Assembly (NCBI GenBank): GCA_024280375.1
Contig: JAJRQF010000059.1
Location: forward strand, 1-54,035
DNA: 54,035 bases
Direction: 5' to 3'
DNA from: Alphaproteobacteria bacterium
GTDB lineage: Bacteria; Pseudomonadota; Alphaproteobacteria; Rhizobiales; Rhizobiaceae
Made by a program: the position numbers and the translations under genes. The notes below the pieces were generated by a model. The model saw only the letters and a list, made by a program, of their open reading frames with translations, did no database searches and was not told where the DNA came from. The first letter of the stretch is position 1; every line of letters begins with the position of its first letter. This document shows positions 8,185 through 17,707 of this stretch, piece after piece.

Positions 8185-9372
8185 CTACTGATTAAGCCAA
8201 ATAACTTTATCGACACTACCCAACCTTGCCTGCCGAATAAGTTCCGCATCCAACCGCGCCTTGCGCGCATTAGAAAGCAGCACCCCCGGCTCTAGCCACA
8301 ATTGCTTTATTTGCAGCTCATTTTCAGGACGATTGGCGCGCATATCAATACGGCCAATTATCCGGTCTTTTTCCAAAATTGGAAATACATAATAGCCATA
8401 TTTTCGCTTCGGTGCCGGCACATATATCTCAATCCTGTAGTCAAAATCAAACAGCCATTCAAGCCGCTTTCTATCGCGAATAACCGGGTCAAAGGGTGAC
8501 AATATACGAATGCGATCGGGAATTTTTGGTAAATCTTCAACCCGCTTCGCAAGGCCTGAAAAAGCCACAGCCTCACGCAATTTAGAACCGTCAGCGGTTA
8601 CCAGTTCAACCTGTTCAATTGCCGTATCATCTTGCTCCGATAGCCATTGCCTGACCTCCTGAATTGAAAGCAAATTCCAATATCTGGAAATATCAGCGGG
8701 CGTGCCGAACCCAAGCCGTTCAAGCGCAGAACGGCAGGCCCAATCGACAAATTCATCCTGGTCGCATTCGCCGCAATAATCTTTTTCATTAAAAAACCGC
8801 GCGCTCAAATCATAAACTTTTTGAAATCCGTCTCGAGCAGAAATTGCAAGATGACCGGCCTGCCATAAATATTCTAACGCGGCCTTTCCATCATGCCATT
8901 GCCACATCTCCTGCGGGCCATCGCGTTTGGGGCGTTCCAGATCACGCGAACGAACCGGCCCCTGTTTAGAGATCAACTCCATCAAATCATCACATTGACC
9001 AAGAAAGCCTTCACCCTGCCAGCGAATGAAATTCTTGCGCAGCCGTTCCTCTTTGCGCTGAAACCGCCGCTTCCAAAACCTGTAATATTCAGCCGGAATG
9101 ATCGACGCATCGTGGGTCCAGCCCTCAAATAACAGCCGGTCATTTTCAATCAGGCTCTTCAGGTGTTGCGGGCGGTAGGTCTGGTTTCGAGCAAACAACG
9201 TCATATGGTGCGCACGCTCCACCCACTGGATCGAATCGACCTGGACAAAACCCAACTGGCAAATTGTCGCAAATAATTCCGCCGCTGATTGCTTAAGATG
9301 CGGCGGCATGGTGAGTCCCTGCAAATGCAACACCAGATGACGTGCCTGCCTGTTGGTAAGTCTCACCATCAT
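8185..9372 (-). CDS. winged-helix YcaQ-like (crosslink-repair DNA glycosylase family) protein
   Basis: This 395-residue protein matches the family of E. coli YcaQ (AlkX), which unhooks DNA interstrand crosslinks. Typical segments are the N-terminal RLTNRQARHLVLHLQGL, QLGFVQVDSIQWVERAHHMTLFARN (residues about 37-61) with the QVD triad region, the FEGWTHDASIIPAEYY block, and a C-terminal domain beginning at LSPFDPVIRDRKR. Family membership is clear; activity is inferred. Two ATGs are adjacent at 9372 and 9369. The gene begins 12 bases after the DUF3995 gene, so GST, DUF3995 and this gene probably form one transcript. Confidence 0.88.
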   Translation of the reverse strand: MMVRLTNRQARHLVLHLQGLTMPPHLKQSAAELFATICQLGFVQVDSIQWVERAHHMTLFARNQTYRPQHLKSLIENDRLLFEGWTHDASIIPAEYYRFWKRRFQRKEERLRKNFIRWQGEGFLGQCDDLMELISKQGPVRSRDLERPKRDGPQEMWQWHDGKAALEYLWQAGHLAISARDGFQKVYDLSARFFNEKDYCGECDQDEFVDWACRSALERLGFGTPADISRYWNLLSIQEVRQWLSEQDDTAIEQVELVTADGSKLREAVAFSGLAKRVEDLPKIPDRIRILSPFDPVIRDRKRLEWLFDFDYRIEIYVPAPKRKYGYYVFPILEKDRIIGRIDMRANRPENELQIKQLWLEPGVLLSNARKARLDAELIRQARLGSVDKVIWLNQ

Positions 9373-9384
9373 GCAGGTCCGACT

Positions 9385-9816
9385 TTAAACATTAAGCAGC
9401 AAAGCCAAAAACCCAGCCCCAATTATCAGGCATAGCGGTGAAAAATATAACGCGTTCAATCGGGCAAATGGCTGCGCGCTGGTACGCGATGTAAAAAACG
9501 GCATATAGCCGGCAATTCCCCGCCCGATAAATACAATGGAAAGCGCTATCATTCCTGCCCACAAAAGCCCTTGCGGCAGAAAATAGGGAACAAGCGAGCG
9601 CCACATCAGCGGCCAAAGTGCGGCGGCTGCAATGGCAAATGCGACCGCGAGTGTTAGCCAGCTTGGCGGCATTCTGGTTATGTTATTTTCGCCAATGACT
9701 GAGCGCGCAAGCGATGCCTTATCCGTGCCCGGCCATATTCCTCCAAGCGCCCAATAAAAATGCATGGCAGAAATCAGCCCCAGTATAATGCTCAAAAATA
9801 TCGCCAAATTGCCCAA
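9385..9816 (-). CDS. DUF3995 membrane protein
   Basis: This 143-residue protein has four predicted membrane helices (about residues 5-24, 54-73, 81-102 and 122-141). The segment SAMHFYWALGGIWPGT near the N-terminus is the hallmark of DUF3995, a family without known function. The start is a TTG at 9816, five bases from the stop of the GST gene and preceded by GGGGGAA; no in-frame ATG gives a complete first helix. Tight packing with the GST and YcaQ-like genes suggests translational coupling. Confidence 0.82.
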   Translation of the reverse strand: MGNLAIFLSIILGLISAMHFYWALGGIWPGTDKASLARSVIGENNITRMPPSWLTLAVAFAIAAAALWPLMWRSLVPYFLPQGLLWAGMIALSIVFIGRGIAGYMPFFTSRTSAQPFARLNALYFSPLCLIIGAGFLALLLNV

Positions 9817-9818
9817 AA

Positions 9819-10451
9819 TCAGGTTCCCCCATCGCGTTTGAACTGTGCATCACGCTCTCTTGCCGCAGCAAGTGCAGGACGGGCCAAAACCCGATCAAGA
9901 TAGGCATTTACCCGCTCAAACTCAATTTCAAATTTAGCATTTCGCGCCCAACTGCCCGCATGTCCTAACAAAATATCGGCCGCGGTAAATCGGTCTCCAA
10001 TGGCAAATTCTTTATTGCTCAGTCGTGCATCCATTGCGGCAATTGCATTTCCGAATTCAAATTTTGTCACTTCACTTACATTAAGGCGCATTTTTTCCGG
10101 CAATATAAAATTGTGTTTCGCTTTCAGCCAAAGCGGTGCCTCCAGATCACACTGAACAAAATGCAACCATGAATCGATTTCAGCCCGCTCCAGAGAACCG
10201 GGTTCAGCGGACATATTAGCTTCTGGATGCCGATCTGCCAGATAGGAACAAATTGCCGCTGAATCGATCACAATTCTTGGGCTTTCAAAATGAGTATCGA
10301 GTAAAACCGGGCCTTTCCCACTCGGGTTCAATCGTGTGATTACCTCCGTCTGCGGCATGGCTTTCTCGATCACATAGATCCGTCCAAGCTCCTCCAGCAT
10401 CCAGCTCACCCGCGTCAGGCGAGAGCCCGGAATTCCAACGACTTTATACAT
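9819..10451 (-). CDS. glutathione S-transferase family protein
   Basis: This 210-residue protein has a thioredoxin-like N-terminal half, including NPSGKGPVLL and the glutathione-contact segment VIDSAAICSYLADRHP, then an all-helical C-terminal half with the GDRFTAADILLGH motif. It is of normal length for a soluble cytoplasmic GST. The N-terminal region (GIPGSRLTRVSWMLEELG) resembles the beta/theta-like classes; the substrate cannot be told. The ATG at 10451 has a GAGG site at long spacing. It heads a short minus-strand group with the DUF3995 and YcaQ-like genes. Confidence 0.9.
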   Translation of the reverse strand: MYKVVGIPGSRLTRVSWMLEELGRIYVIEKAMPQTEVITRLNPSGKGPVLLDTHFESPRIVIDSAAICSYLADRHPEANMSAEPGSLERAEIDSWLHFVQCDLEAPLWLKAKHNFILPEKMRLNVSEVTKFEFGNAIAAMDARLSNKEFAIGDRFTAADILLGHAGSWARNAKFEIEFERVNAYLDRVLARPALAAARERDAQFKRDGGT

Positions 10452-10482
10452 ATGGCTTGTTTGCCTCTTGGTTTGCTGCGGT

Positions 10483-10884
10483 CTATTCAGCTAAAAATTC
10501 AGGGTCGATTGGAACCTGCAACCCGTTTGCAAGATGGTTTGTCGATGCGGCCAGCGATATAATTGTCATAAGTTCTGCATGTTCATCATCACTCATGCCC
10601 TTGGCTTTTGCCGCTGCCGTATGCGAATGCACACAATAGGAACAGGCATTTGCGGTAGAGACCGCGATATATATCATCTCGCGCGTTTTAGCATCAATTG
10701 CCCCTTCAACACTCATGATTGATTTAAGATGATACCATGTGGACGAAAGCAAGGCAGGATTTACTGCCAGTGCACGCCAAAAATTATTAATAAAGTCGCC
10801 GCCACGCGTTTGCCGAATATCTTTATAAACGGACATAACCTCGTTTGAGGCATCCTCGTCCGCGACCAATTTTACTGTAGACAT
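10483..10884 (-). CDS. AhpD-like / carboxymuconolactone decarboxylase-family protein
   Basis: This is a 133-residue all-helical protein with the AhpD redox motif CSYCVHSH near its middle, preceded by DAKTREMIYIAVSTAN as in the family. Members with this motif are usually peroxidase partners or alkylhydroperoxidase-like enzymes. The ATG at 10884 follows GGAGAA; the longer open frame to 10917 starts in a region without a site. It lies 31 bases upstream of the GST gene in the same direction and downstream of the cyclase-family gene, a grouping that fits detoxification, but this is inference. Confidence 0.88.
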   Translation of the reverse strand: MSTVKLVADEDASNEVMSVYKDIRQTRGGDFINNFWRALAVNPALLSSTWYHLKSIMSVEGAIDAKTREMIYIAVSTANACSYCVHSHTAAAKAKGMSDDEHAELMTIISLAASTNHLANGLQVPIDPEFLAE

Positions 10885-10937
10885 AAATTCTCCAAAATTG
10901 CAGGTGCAACCCGCCATTGCGACGGGTTGCCATTTGT

Positions 10938-11771
10938 TTACATAAGCGCAAACACCCGGCTAGGGCCGCCTGTACCGCCCTTATGCTTTGGCGCGCCAAC
11001 CACCAGAGTTGCGCCTTTTGCAGGAACGTTATCCAGATTGGCAAGATTTTCCAACCCCCAACGGTTTGTCGGCAACCATGCATAATGGGTAACAAAATCT
11101 CCAGAAATTCCATAATCGAGCGAAAGCGTATCAACCGCCATTCCAACGGCGGATGATTCCTCCAAAAGCATTTTTGTGGCATCTATATGAAAACCCGGGA
11201 AATGCATTTTCTTTTCGCCATCAACACCGCGAAATTTGTCGCTTCCCACATGGGCATCCCAACCGGAATTCATCGCCACACAGCATTTTTCAGGCAGTGG
11301 GCCGTTTGCAGATATCCAATTCTTGATATCTTCAGGCGTGACCTGCGCATCTGGATTTCCAGCAGCTTTGGCCTTGATGTCGATTACGACCAGCGGTGCA
11401 ACAAGGTTTTCAACCGGAATTTCATCGACTGAATTACCGTCTTTAGAAAAATGCAACGGCGCATCAATATGAGTGCCGGTATGCTCATTCACAGTCATTT
11501 CAAACAGGTTAAATCCATGTTCTTTGAAATTGAACTTTTGTTCTTTCTTAAACCCTGGAACCCCGAAATATGTGGGGAACTCTTCTGAAATAACATGGGT
11601 CATATCCGCAACTTTAGTGCTGGAAACGCCCCCATGGCTGGCCGCAACCGATGGGGTTGCAGAACTGCCGGCCGCCGCAATGGCCGCAACACCTGCCGCC
11701 CCGCCGACCAGCATTTGCCGACGACTGAGCATTCTTTCCTTAACTGATTCAATCACACAATGATGGCACAT
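10938..11771 (-). CDS. Tat-exported cyclase-family (kynurenine formamidase-like) hydrolase
   Basis: This 277-residue protein has a Tat-type leader, SRRQMLVGGAAGVAAIAAAG (about residues 16-35), and then a cyclase fold with the metal-binding signature EHTGTHIDAPLHF. Other family features are DMTHVISEEFPTY at the start of the domain and GMAVDTLSLDYG later. The family includes kynurenine formamidases and isatin hydrolases and uses manganese or zinc; the substrate here is unknown, but export in folded form to the periplasm is likely. The ATG at 11771 follows GGGAGA. It is divergent from sdhC with 247 bases between. Confidence 0.88.
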   Translation of the reverse strand: MCHHCVIESVKERMLSRRQMLVGGAAGVAAIAAAGSSATPSVAASHGGVSSTKVADMTHVISEEFPTYFGVPGFKKEQKFNFKEHGFNLFEMTVNEHTGTHIDAPLHFSKDGNSVDEIPVENLVAPLVVIDIKAKAAGNPDAQVTPEDIKNWISANGPLPEKCCVAMNSGWDAHVGSDKFRGVDGEKKMHFPGFHIDATKMLLEESSAVGMAVDTLSLDYGISGDFVTHYAWLPTNRWGLENLANLDNVPAKGATLVVGAPKHKGGTGGPSRVFALM

Positions 11772-11957
11772 AATTTTCTCCCGTTTACAAAGTTAATGAA
11801 ACGAGGTTAGCGCCAATCGGTCAAATGTCCAGAAGAGAACTCAAAATATTGGGCCACCAGATCGCCGATTTATCACAATCAAATCGATCGATATTGAACC
11901 GCAAACCAATCACCCCCAACAATTAGCCATAATTATCGACAAATTTGGCTCAACACT

Positions 11958-11986
11958 TTGACCTTGCAGAATTTTCTCACTAGAAC
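11958..11986 (+). promoter_or_regulatory. probable sigma-70-type promoter of the sdh operon
   Basis: TTGACC and TAGAAC are spaced by 17 bases, and the start codon of sdhC lies 33 bases after the -10 element. The rest of the 247-base gap between the cyclase-family gene and sdhC is A/T rich, without other clear structure. Confidence 0.5.
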
Positions 11987-12018
11987 ATAATCAACCCCTG
12001 TTATCCTTGAGGCCATCA

Positions 12019-12417
12019 ATGGCAAATTTAAACGCGTCTTCCAATCGTCCCCTTTCTCCTCATCTGTCAATTTACAAACCGATACCAACGATGGTTATGT
12101 CGATAATCCACAGGATTACCGGTGCCGCCTTGTATTTTGGTACAATATTAGTCGCATGGTGGCTCATCTCAGCCGCCAGTAGCGAAGCTTATTTTGAATG
12201 GGTAAACGGCTTTTTCGGCTCCTTCATCGGGCGCCTGATACTATTTGGCTATACTTGGGCATTGGTGCACCACATGCTGGGCGGCATTCGCCATCTGGTC
12301 TGGGATACCGGCCGAGGGCTGGAAAAAGAAACAGCCACAAAACTCGCATATGCCACTATTTCTGCGTCAATTGTTATAACCGTGATCCTTTGGGTCATTG
12401 GTTATGCAGTAAATTAG
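12019..12417 (+). CDS. sdhC: succinate dehydrogenase cytochrome b556 subunit
   Basis: SdhC is one of two membrane anchors of complex II and supplies a haem ligand and part of the ubiquinone site. The 132-residue product has the diagnostic RPLSPHLSIYKP near the N-terminus, SIIHRITGAALYFG, and HHMLGGIRHLVWDTG with the haem-ligand histidine region, plus three membrane helices. The ATG at 12019 follows TTGAGG; four more codons are open upstream. It opens the operon sdhC-sdhD-sdhA, with gaps of 10 and 3 bases after it. Confidence 0.96.
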   Translation: MANLNASSNRPLSPHLSIYKPIPTMVMSIIHRITGAALYFGTILVAWWLISAASSEAYFEWVNGFFGSFIGRLILFGYTWALVHHMLGGIRHLVWDTGRGLEKETATKLAYATISASIVITVILWVIGYAVN

Positions 12418-12427
12418 GGAGCGCACA

Positions 12428-12823
12428 ATGTCTGGCTCAATCAACGAATTACGAACCCCGCTTTCCAAAGTTCGCGGCCTTGGTTCGGCCAAAGAAGGCA
12501 CCGATCATTTTTGGCGTCAACGCCTAACGGCTATTGCCAATGTACCGCTCATTTTATTCTTTTTATGGACGGTAATTTCCTTAAATGGTGCAAGCCACAA
12601 GGATGTTGTGGCGCATCTTTCCTCGCCGATTGTTGCCATTGTAATGCTGCTGGTCATCATTTCCGGCATTGTTCATATGAAACTCGGCATGCAGACAATT
12701 ATTGAAGACTATGTTCACAGTGACCGCACAAAAATTGCCTTGCTGATATTGAATATATTCTTCGCTTTCACCATGGGCCTTGGCGCATGTTTTGCAATTC
12801 TTAAACTTGCTTTTGGGGGCTGA
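12428..12823 (+). CDS. sdhD: succinate dehydrogenase hydrophobic membrane anchor subunit
   Basis: SdhD is the second membrane anchor of complex II. The 131-residue product shows the family N-terminus LRTPLSKVRGLGSAKEGTDHFW, three membrane helices and the haem/quinone-side segment HMKLGMQTIIEDYVH. It begins 10 bases after sdhC and ends three bases before sdhA, so the three genes are surely co-transcribed. Confidence 0.95.
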   Translation: MSGSINELRTPLSKVRGLGSAKEGTDHFWRQRLTAIANVPLILFFLWTVISLNGASHKDVVAHLSSPIVAIVMLLVIISGIVHMKLGMQTIIEDYVHSDRTKIALLILNIFFAFTMGLGACFAILKLAFGG

Positions 12824-12826
12824 TCA

Positions 12827-14617
12827 ATGGCCGCATATGAATTCACAGACCACACGCTCGATGTGGTTGTTGTCGGTGCCGGAGGTGCAGGCTTGCGTGC
12901 CACATTGGGTGCAGCGCAGGCAGGGCTAAAAACCGCCTGTATCACAAAAGTTTTCCCCACCCGCTCGCACACGGTTGCGGCTCAAGGCGGAGTGGCCGCG
13001 TCTCTTGGCAATATGGGCCCGGATTCATGGCAATGGCATATGTACGATACGGTCAAAGGTTCAGACTGGCTGGGCGATCAGGATGCGATTGAATATCTTT
13101 GTCGCGAAGCGCCAAAAGCCGTTTATGAACTGGAGCATTTTGGCGTTCCTTTCTCGCGTACCGAAGAGGGTAAAATTTACCAGCGCCCGTTTGGCGGCAT
13201 GACCACCGAATTTGGCGAAGGTCCACCGGCTCAACGCACCTGCGCCGCCGCAGACCGTACCGGCCACGCCATGCTGCACACGCTTTATGGCCAGTCACTG
13301 CGCTATGATGCGGAATTCTACATTGAATATTTTGCCATCGACCTGATCATGGAAGATGGCGCCTGTCGCGGTGTTATTGCTCTCAGTTTAGAAGACGGAA
13401 CCCTGCATCGCTTCCGTGCCCACAAGGTTATTTTAGCAACCGGCGGCTATGGACGCGCCTATTTCTCCTGCACATCTGCCCACACCTGCACCGGCGACGG
13501 CAATGCCATGGTGCTGCGCGCTGGCCTCCCCTTGCAGGATATGGAATTCGTGCAATTCCACCCGACCGGCATTTATGGTGCCGGCTGCCTGATCACTGAA
13601 GGCTCACGCGGCGAAGGTGGTTATCTCGCCAACTCAGAAGGCGAACGTTTTATGGAGCGTTATGCTCCATCGGCCAAGGATTTAGCCTCCCGCGATGTGG
13701 TATCGCGCTCAATGACCATGGAAATTCGAGAAGGCCGCGGTGTTGGCAAGGATAAAGACCATATCTTTTTGCATCTTGACCACCTTGATCCCGAACTGCT
13801 GGCCGAACGGTTGCCGGGCATTTCAGAATCGGCCAAAATTTTTGCCGGTGTCGATGTCACCCACGAGCCCATTCCCGTATTGCCAACCGTGCATTACAAT
13901 ATGGGCGGTATTCCAACCAATTATCATGGCGAAGTGGTTACCCGAAAAGGCAAAGACCCCGACCATGTGGTGCCGGGTCTGATGGCCGTCGGTGAGGCCG
14001 CATGCGTTTCCGTTCACGGGGCCAACCGGCTGGGTTCCAACTCGCTTATCGATCTGGTGGTCTTTGGCCGCGCCGCCGGCCTTCGCTGCGCAGAAACCAT
14101 TGAAGCGGGCTCATCTCACAAACCGCTACCGGCAGATGCGGGCGATATGGCCCTCTCCCGGCTGGACCATTTCCGCAACGCCGATGGCGACACCCCAACC
14201 GCCCAGTTGCGCGACCGTATGCAGCGCACAATGCAGGCCAATTGCGCTGTATTCCGCACCGGCGAAATTCTCGATGAAGGCCATGAAAAAATTCATGACA
14301 TCTGGGGTGCCTCAAGCGATATTAAAGTGACCGATCGCGGCTTGATCTGGAATTCCGATCTGGTTGAAACACTTGAATATGACAATCTTATCATCCAGGC
14401 GACTGTGACCATGGATGGGGCGCAGGCCCGTAAAGAGTCCCGTGGCGGCCATGCGCGTGAAGATTTCCCTGACCGTGACGATAAAAACTGGATGAAGCAT
14501 ACCCTCGCCTTTGTCGATAATGACAAACGCAAGGTAAAGCTCGATTCCCGCCCGGTACACGACTTCACGCTGAGTGATGAAGTTGAGTATATCAAGCCGA
14601 AAAAACGAGTATATTGA
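12827..14617 (+). CDS. sdhA: succinate dehydrogenase flavoprotein subunit
   Basis: SdhA oxidises succinate to fumarate and passes electrons to SdhB. The 596-residue product has the usual length, an N-terminal dinucleotide fold [15 protein letters not shown], the covalent-flavin histidine in [11 protein letters not shown], the substrate-loop segments [12 protein letters not shown] and EIREGRGVG, and [16 protein letters not shown]. It is followed two bases later by a small exported-protein gene, not by sdhB as in the usual order. Confidence 0.98.
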   Translation: MAAYEFTDHTLDVVVVGAGGAGLRATLGAAQAGLKTACITKVFPTRSHTVAAQGGVAASLGNMGPDSWQWHMYDTVKGSDWLGDQDAIEYLCREAPKAVYELEHFGVPFSRTEEGKIYQRPFGGMTTEFGEGPPAQRTCAAADRTGHAMLHTLYGQSLRYDAEFYIEYFAIDLIMEDGACRGVIALSLEDGTLHRFRAHKVILATGGYGRAYFSCTSAHTCTGDGNAMVLRAGLPLQDMEFVQFHPTGIYGAGCLITEGSRGEGGYLANSEGERFMERYAPSAKDLASRDVVSRSMTMEIREGRGVGKDKDHIFLHLDHLDPELLAERLPGISESAKIFAGVDVTHEPIPVLPTVHYNMGGIPTNYHGEVVTRKGKDPDHVVPGLMAVGEAACVSVHGANRLGSNSLIDLVVFGRAAGLRCAETIEAGSSHKPLPADAGDMALSRLDHFRNADGDTPTAQLRDRMQRTMQANCAVFRTGEILDEGHEKIHDIWGASSDIKVTDRGLIWNSDLVETLEYDNLIIQATVTMDGAQARKESRGGHAREDFPDRDDKNWMKHTLAFVDNDKRKVKLDSRPVHDFTLSDEVEYIKPKKRVY

Positions 14618-14618
14618 T

Positions 14619-14924
14619 ATGCAGCTCAGCATTCTGGCAGCAATATTGATCTTGGGCGCAGCGGTAATGGCTCAGGCAGAAGTTACCGCAAAGCAGATCG
14701 GTACAGCCTGCAGCACACTCGACAATGCAACGCCAAAACGTTGCACCTGCATGGGTGACATGTTTGTTGAAAACTTCAAACCAGTCGAGCGGCTTTACGC
14801 CTATGCCATGCTGCGCATAGATGAAGCACTGCTTGCACGGGTTAAGGGCAAGTTTAATGATGCAATGTCACAAAAAACCCAACAAAAAATGATCCCAATG
14901 ATGCTTTACTGCATGAAGAAATAG
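14619..14924 (+). CDS. small exported cysteine-containing protein of unknown function
   Basis: The gene begins one base after the sdhA stop. The 101-residue product has a signal peptide (about residues 1-20, cleavage near AQA-EV) and four cysteines, at 31, 42, 44 and 98, that could form two disulfides or bind a cofactor; the RCTCMGD segment is the most distinctive. I do not recognise a family. The ribosome-binding site is weak, so translation may be coupled to sdhA. Its place inside the sdh operon suggests co-expression with complex II but says nothing sure about function. Confidence 0.75.
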   Translation: MQLSILAAILILGAAVMAQAEVTAKQIGTACSTLDNATPKRCTCMGDMFVENFKPVERLYAYAMLRIDEALLARVKGKFNDAMSQKTQQKMIPMMLYCMKK

Positions 14925-14944
14925 CAAAGATTTATCAGAGTTAA

Positions 14945-15805
14945 ATGTTACATATCCCAAACAAAGGCTATACCAGCAAACCTTTCGGTCATTTTTCCCC
15001 ACCGGGCATTATTGATAGAACCCTGTCCGCATTGCGTGCCGCAGGATTAATGCGCGGACAATTTAGAAAATTCATTGCCAATTGGATCAAACGTGGCAAC
15101 CAAGGCCCATGGGATGTGGAAATACGAAAATACCGGGCCCGTATTTTTCTTCATGATAATTCGTGCGAATTAAAAGCCTATCTGGCCGGCAACGCCTATT
15201 GCAATGATGAATTTAAGCTGATTGCAGAACAACTTCCTAAAAACAAGGAACCGGTTTTTGTCGACATAGGCGCCAATGCCGGGCTTTTTACCCTGCACGC
15301 CCATAGCGTCACCTCAAAAGATGCCAAAATCCTGTCAATCGAACCAAACCCAATTCTTGTTTCAAGGCTGACATACAATATATCAGCCAATAAGGCAGCT
15401 GATAAATGCACCGTTTATCCACTTGCCCTTGGCGAGAGCGAAGGTGAAGCTGAATTTACCTGCACCGCTGATATGGGTTCGGGCGCATTAGCAACCGATG
15501 CAAGTGAAAATGATACCAAATTCACCGCCCGGATTGTTCCGCTTAAAAACCTGCTCAGCGATGAAGACATTACCAAAATCGACATTCTTAAAATTGATAT
15601 TGAAGGTTTTGAAGACAGGGTAATGCATCCCTTTTTCTCCGTCGCACCGAAATCGCTCTACCCTGAATATGTTATTATCGAAAACAATATTGAGGAATGG
15701 GAAATAGATTGTATCGCGCAAATGACTGCCCTTGGCTATCAGGTTATCATGGCCAACAAAGCCAATATTGCGCTTCACTACCAACCTGACAACCGGCCCG
15801 GCTAA
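14945..15805 (+). CDS. FkbM-family SAM-dependent methyltransferase
   Basis: This 286-residue protein has the class I methyltransferase fold: motif I VFVDIGANAGLFTL at about residues 104-117, the following acidic SIEPNP that contacts SAM ribose, and the FkbM hallmark DILKIDIEGFEDRV near residue 215. FkbM enzymes are O-methyltransferases acting on sugars or secondary metabolites; the target here is unknown. It starts 20 bases after the small exported-protein gene and ends 38 bases before sdhB, on the same strand, so it sits inside the sdh transcription unit, an unusual position. Confidence 0.9.
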   Translation: MLHIPNKGYTSKPFGHFSPPGIIDRTLSALRAAGLMRGQFRKFIANWIKRGNQGPWDVEIRKYRARIFLHDNSCELKAYLAGNAYCNDEFKLIAEQLPKNKEPVFVDIGANAGLFTLHAHSVTSKDAKILSIEPNPILVSRLTYNISANKAADKCTVYPLALGESEGEAEFTCTADMGSGALATDASENDTKFTARIVPLKNLLSDEDITKIDILKIDIEGFEDRVMHPFFSVAPKSLYPEYVIIENNIEEWEIDCIAQMTALGYQVIMANKANIALHYQPDNRPG

Positions 15806-15843
15806 TACCGGGCGCGTCACCACACGAAAAGGTCTGATAGATC

Positions 15844-16641
15844 ATGGTTGAACTTAACCTGCCGAAAAACTCCCGTGTTGGCGACGGAAAAACCTGGACC
15901 ACCGTTGAAGGTGCGGCACTTTCTGCTGATGGCGGCAATGCACGCGAATATAAAATTTATCGCTGGTCGCCAGATGACGACGGCAACCCGAAAGTTGATA
16001 CCTATTTCGTCAACACAGATGATTGCGGACCGATGGTGCTCGATGCACTTATCTGGATTAAAAACAATGTCGATCCGACACTGACCTTCCGCCGCTCCTG
16101 CCGGGAAGGTATTTGCGGCTCCTGCGCCATGAATATTGACGGCACCAACACGCTTGCCTGCACCAAAGGCATGGATGAAGTTGAGGGCGCGATCAAAATC
16201 TATCCACTGCCCCATATGCCGGTGGTCAAGGATCTGGTGGCCGACCTTACCAATTTCTATGCCCAGCATCGCTCGATTGAACCGTGGCTAAAAACCACCA
16301 CGCCAAAGCCTGAAAAAGAATGGCCACAATCGCATTTTGATCGTGAAAAACTCGACGGTCTTTACGAGTGTATTTTATGTGCCTGTTGCTCAACCTCCTG
16401 CCCCTCATACTGGTGGAATGGCGATCGTTATTTAGGCCCGGCCGTATTATTGCAAGCCTATCGCTGGCTGATTGACAGTCGCGATGAGGCAACCGGTGAG
16501 CGGCTGGATGATCTTGAAGATCCGTTCCGGCTTTATCGCTGTCATACCATTATGAATTGTACACAGGCCTGCCCCAAGGGGTTAAACCCGGCAAAAGCCA
16601 TTGCCGAAATCAAGAAAATGATGGTTGAACGGCGGGTTTAA
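15844..16641 (+). CDS. sdhB: succinate dehydrogenase iron-sulfur subunit
   Basis: SdhB carries electrons from SdhA to the membrane quinone site through three clusters. The 265-residue product shows all ligand groups: CREGICGSC plus LAC (2Fe-2S), [12 protein letters not shown] (4Fe-4S) and [17 protein letters not shown] (3Fe-4S). The ATG at 15844 follows AAAGGT. It completes the complex II operon but is separated from sdhA by about 1.2 kb carrying two other genes. Confidence 0.98.
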   Translation: MVELNLPKNSRVGDGKTWTTVEGAALSADGGNAREYKIYRWSPDDDGNPKVDTYFVNTDDCGPMVLDALIWIKNNVDPTLTFRRSCREGICGSCAMNIDGTNTLACTKGMDEVEGAIKIYPLPHMPVVKDLVADLTNFYAQHRSIEPWLKTTTPKPEKEWPQSHFDREKLDGLYECILCACCSTSCPSYWWNGDRYLGPAVLLQAYRWLIDSRDEATGERLDDLEDPFRLYRCHTIMNCTQACPKGLNPAKAIAEIKKMMVERRV

Positions 16642-16660
16642 CCCTTTCGGGCAGGCCTGC

Positions 16661-17587
16661 TCACGGATTAAATATAGCCGTTGATGAACGTTTTCGAATG
16701 CCGGTTTTCGAGGCACAATGAGTTGTGTTTAGCTGACTGACAAGTCCTACATCATACATCCATTGGGGATCACGAAAAGGCGCATCCACATTGCCACACT
16801 GGGTAATACTCGCAAGATTACGCGGAATGCGCACCTTGACGCTTCGGCTGCGGTCCCGCTGCTGCAGAGTTGTCGCACCATTTCTGCCAAAAGTTGCTTT
16901 TAAACCCAAAAAAGCCTGAGTAAAACTATCTTCCCCAGCTTCAGCCAGCCCGGTAACGCTCCAGGCGACATTTTCTGTCGCATAAAACTGCTTCTCAAAC
17001 CCCACATTACCCATATGACCACGTGATGTCAGGCGATGGCCGATTGATACTTTAAAATTCTCATTAAAATTATAGGAAATATCCACTTCATCGACAAACC
17101 GGGTCAGCACGTTTTGTCCAAATTCCATACCCAGCAGAACATCAACGCTCCATGAACCGATATATTTCGAACCTTCAAAACCGATACGGCCAAAATGGAA
17201 AGAATTGATTACCCCGTAATCTGCGTAGGCGCCAAGCATGCCCATCTCGGGATTACGCCAAAATAAATGCCCTGCCGCAGCACCACTATCGGAACCGGCC
17301 ACCCCGTCATATTGACCAATCGCGAGATCAAGCTGAAATCCCAAGGATTGAAGATAGGGAAGAGGGGTTGAAACCGAGGCCACCAACATGCCGTTGGCAG
17401 CACCATCAAGCACACCTCCGGTTAATTGAACCGTTGCGTTAACCCCGTCCACAGCGCTAAAAAGACCATTTCCAATGCCGGAATCATCAATCGAATTTTC
17501 CGTATGCGCAATATCAACACTGTTTAAACTTGCGGTGACAAATACCGCTGAAAAAGATAAAGATCTTATGCTACAAAAAATACACAT
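16661..17587 (-). CDS. probable outer-membrane beta-barrel-like protein
   Basis: This 308-residue protein has a hydrophobic N-terminus that may be a signal peptide (about residues 8-24) and then a sequence rich in Gly, Ser, Asn and aromatic residues in alternating patterns, for example HLFWRNPEMGMLGAYADYG and FKVSIGHRLTSRGHMGNVGFEKQF, as expected of beta strands. It resembles uncharacterised porin-like proteins of Hyphomicrobiales, from memory. The tail (after about residue 240) is charged and carries two cysteines. The ATG at 17587 has no clear ribosome-binding site. It stands alone, convergent with sdhB. Confidence 0.6.
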   Translation of the reverse strand: MCIFCSIRSLSFSAVFVTASLNSVDIAHTENSIDDSGIGNGLFSAVDGVNATVQLTGGVLDGAANGMLVASVSTPLPYLQSLGFQLDLAIGQYDGVAGSDSGAAAGHLFWRNPEMGMLGAYADYGVINSFHFGRIGFEGSKYIGSWSVDVLLGMEFGQNVLTRFVDEVDISYNFNENFKVSIGHRLTSRGHMGNVGFEKQFYATENVAWSVTGLAEAGEDSFTQAFLGLKATFGRNGATTLQQRDRSRSVKVRIPRNLASITQCGNVDAPFRDPQWMYDVGLVSQLNTTHCASKTGIRKRSSTAIFNP

Positions 17588-17707
17588 GCCAATAATTTAC
17601 AATCAAAAAATACTCACCATCCAGTTGGAAATAACGAGTTGTGTTTATGGTTTTGAATAACATTGAATGAATATTCAATACGTTTAACAATGCCACACAA
17701 TTTATCA

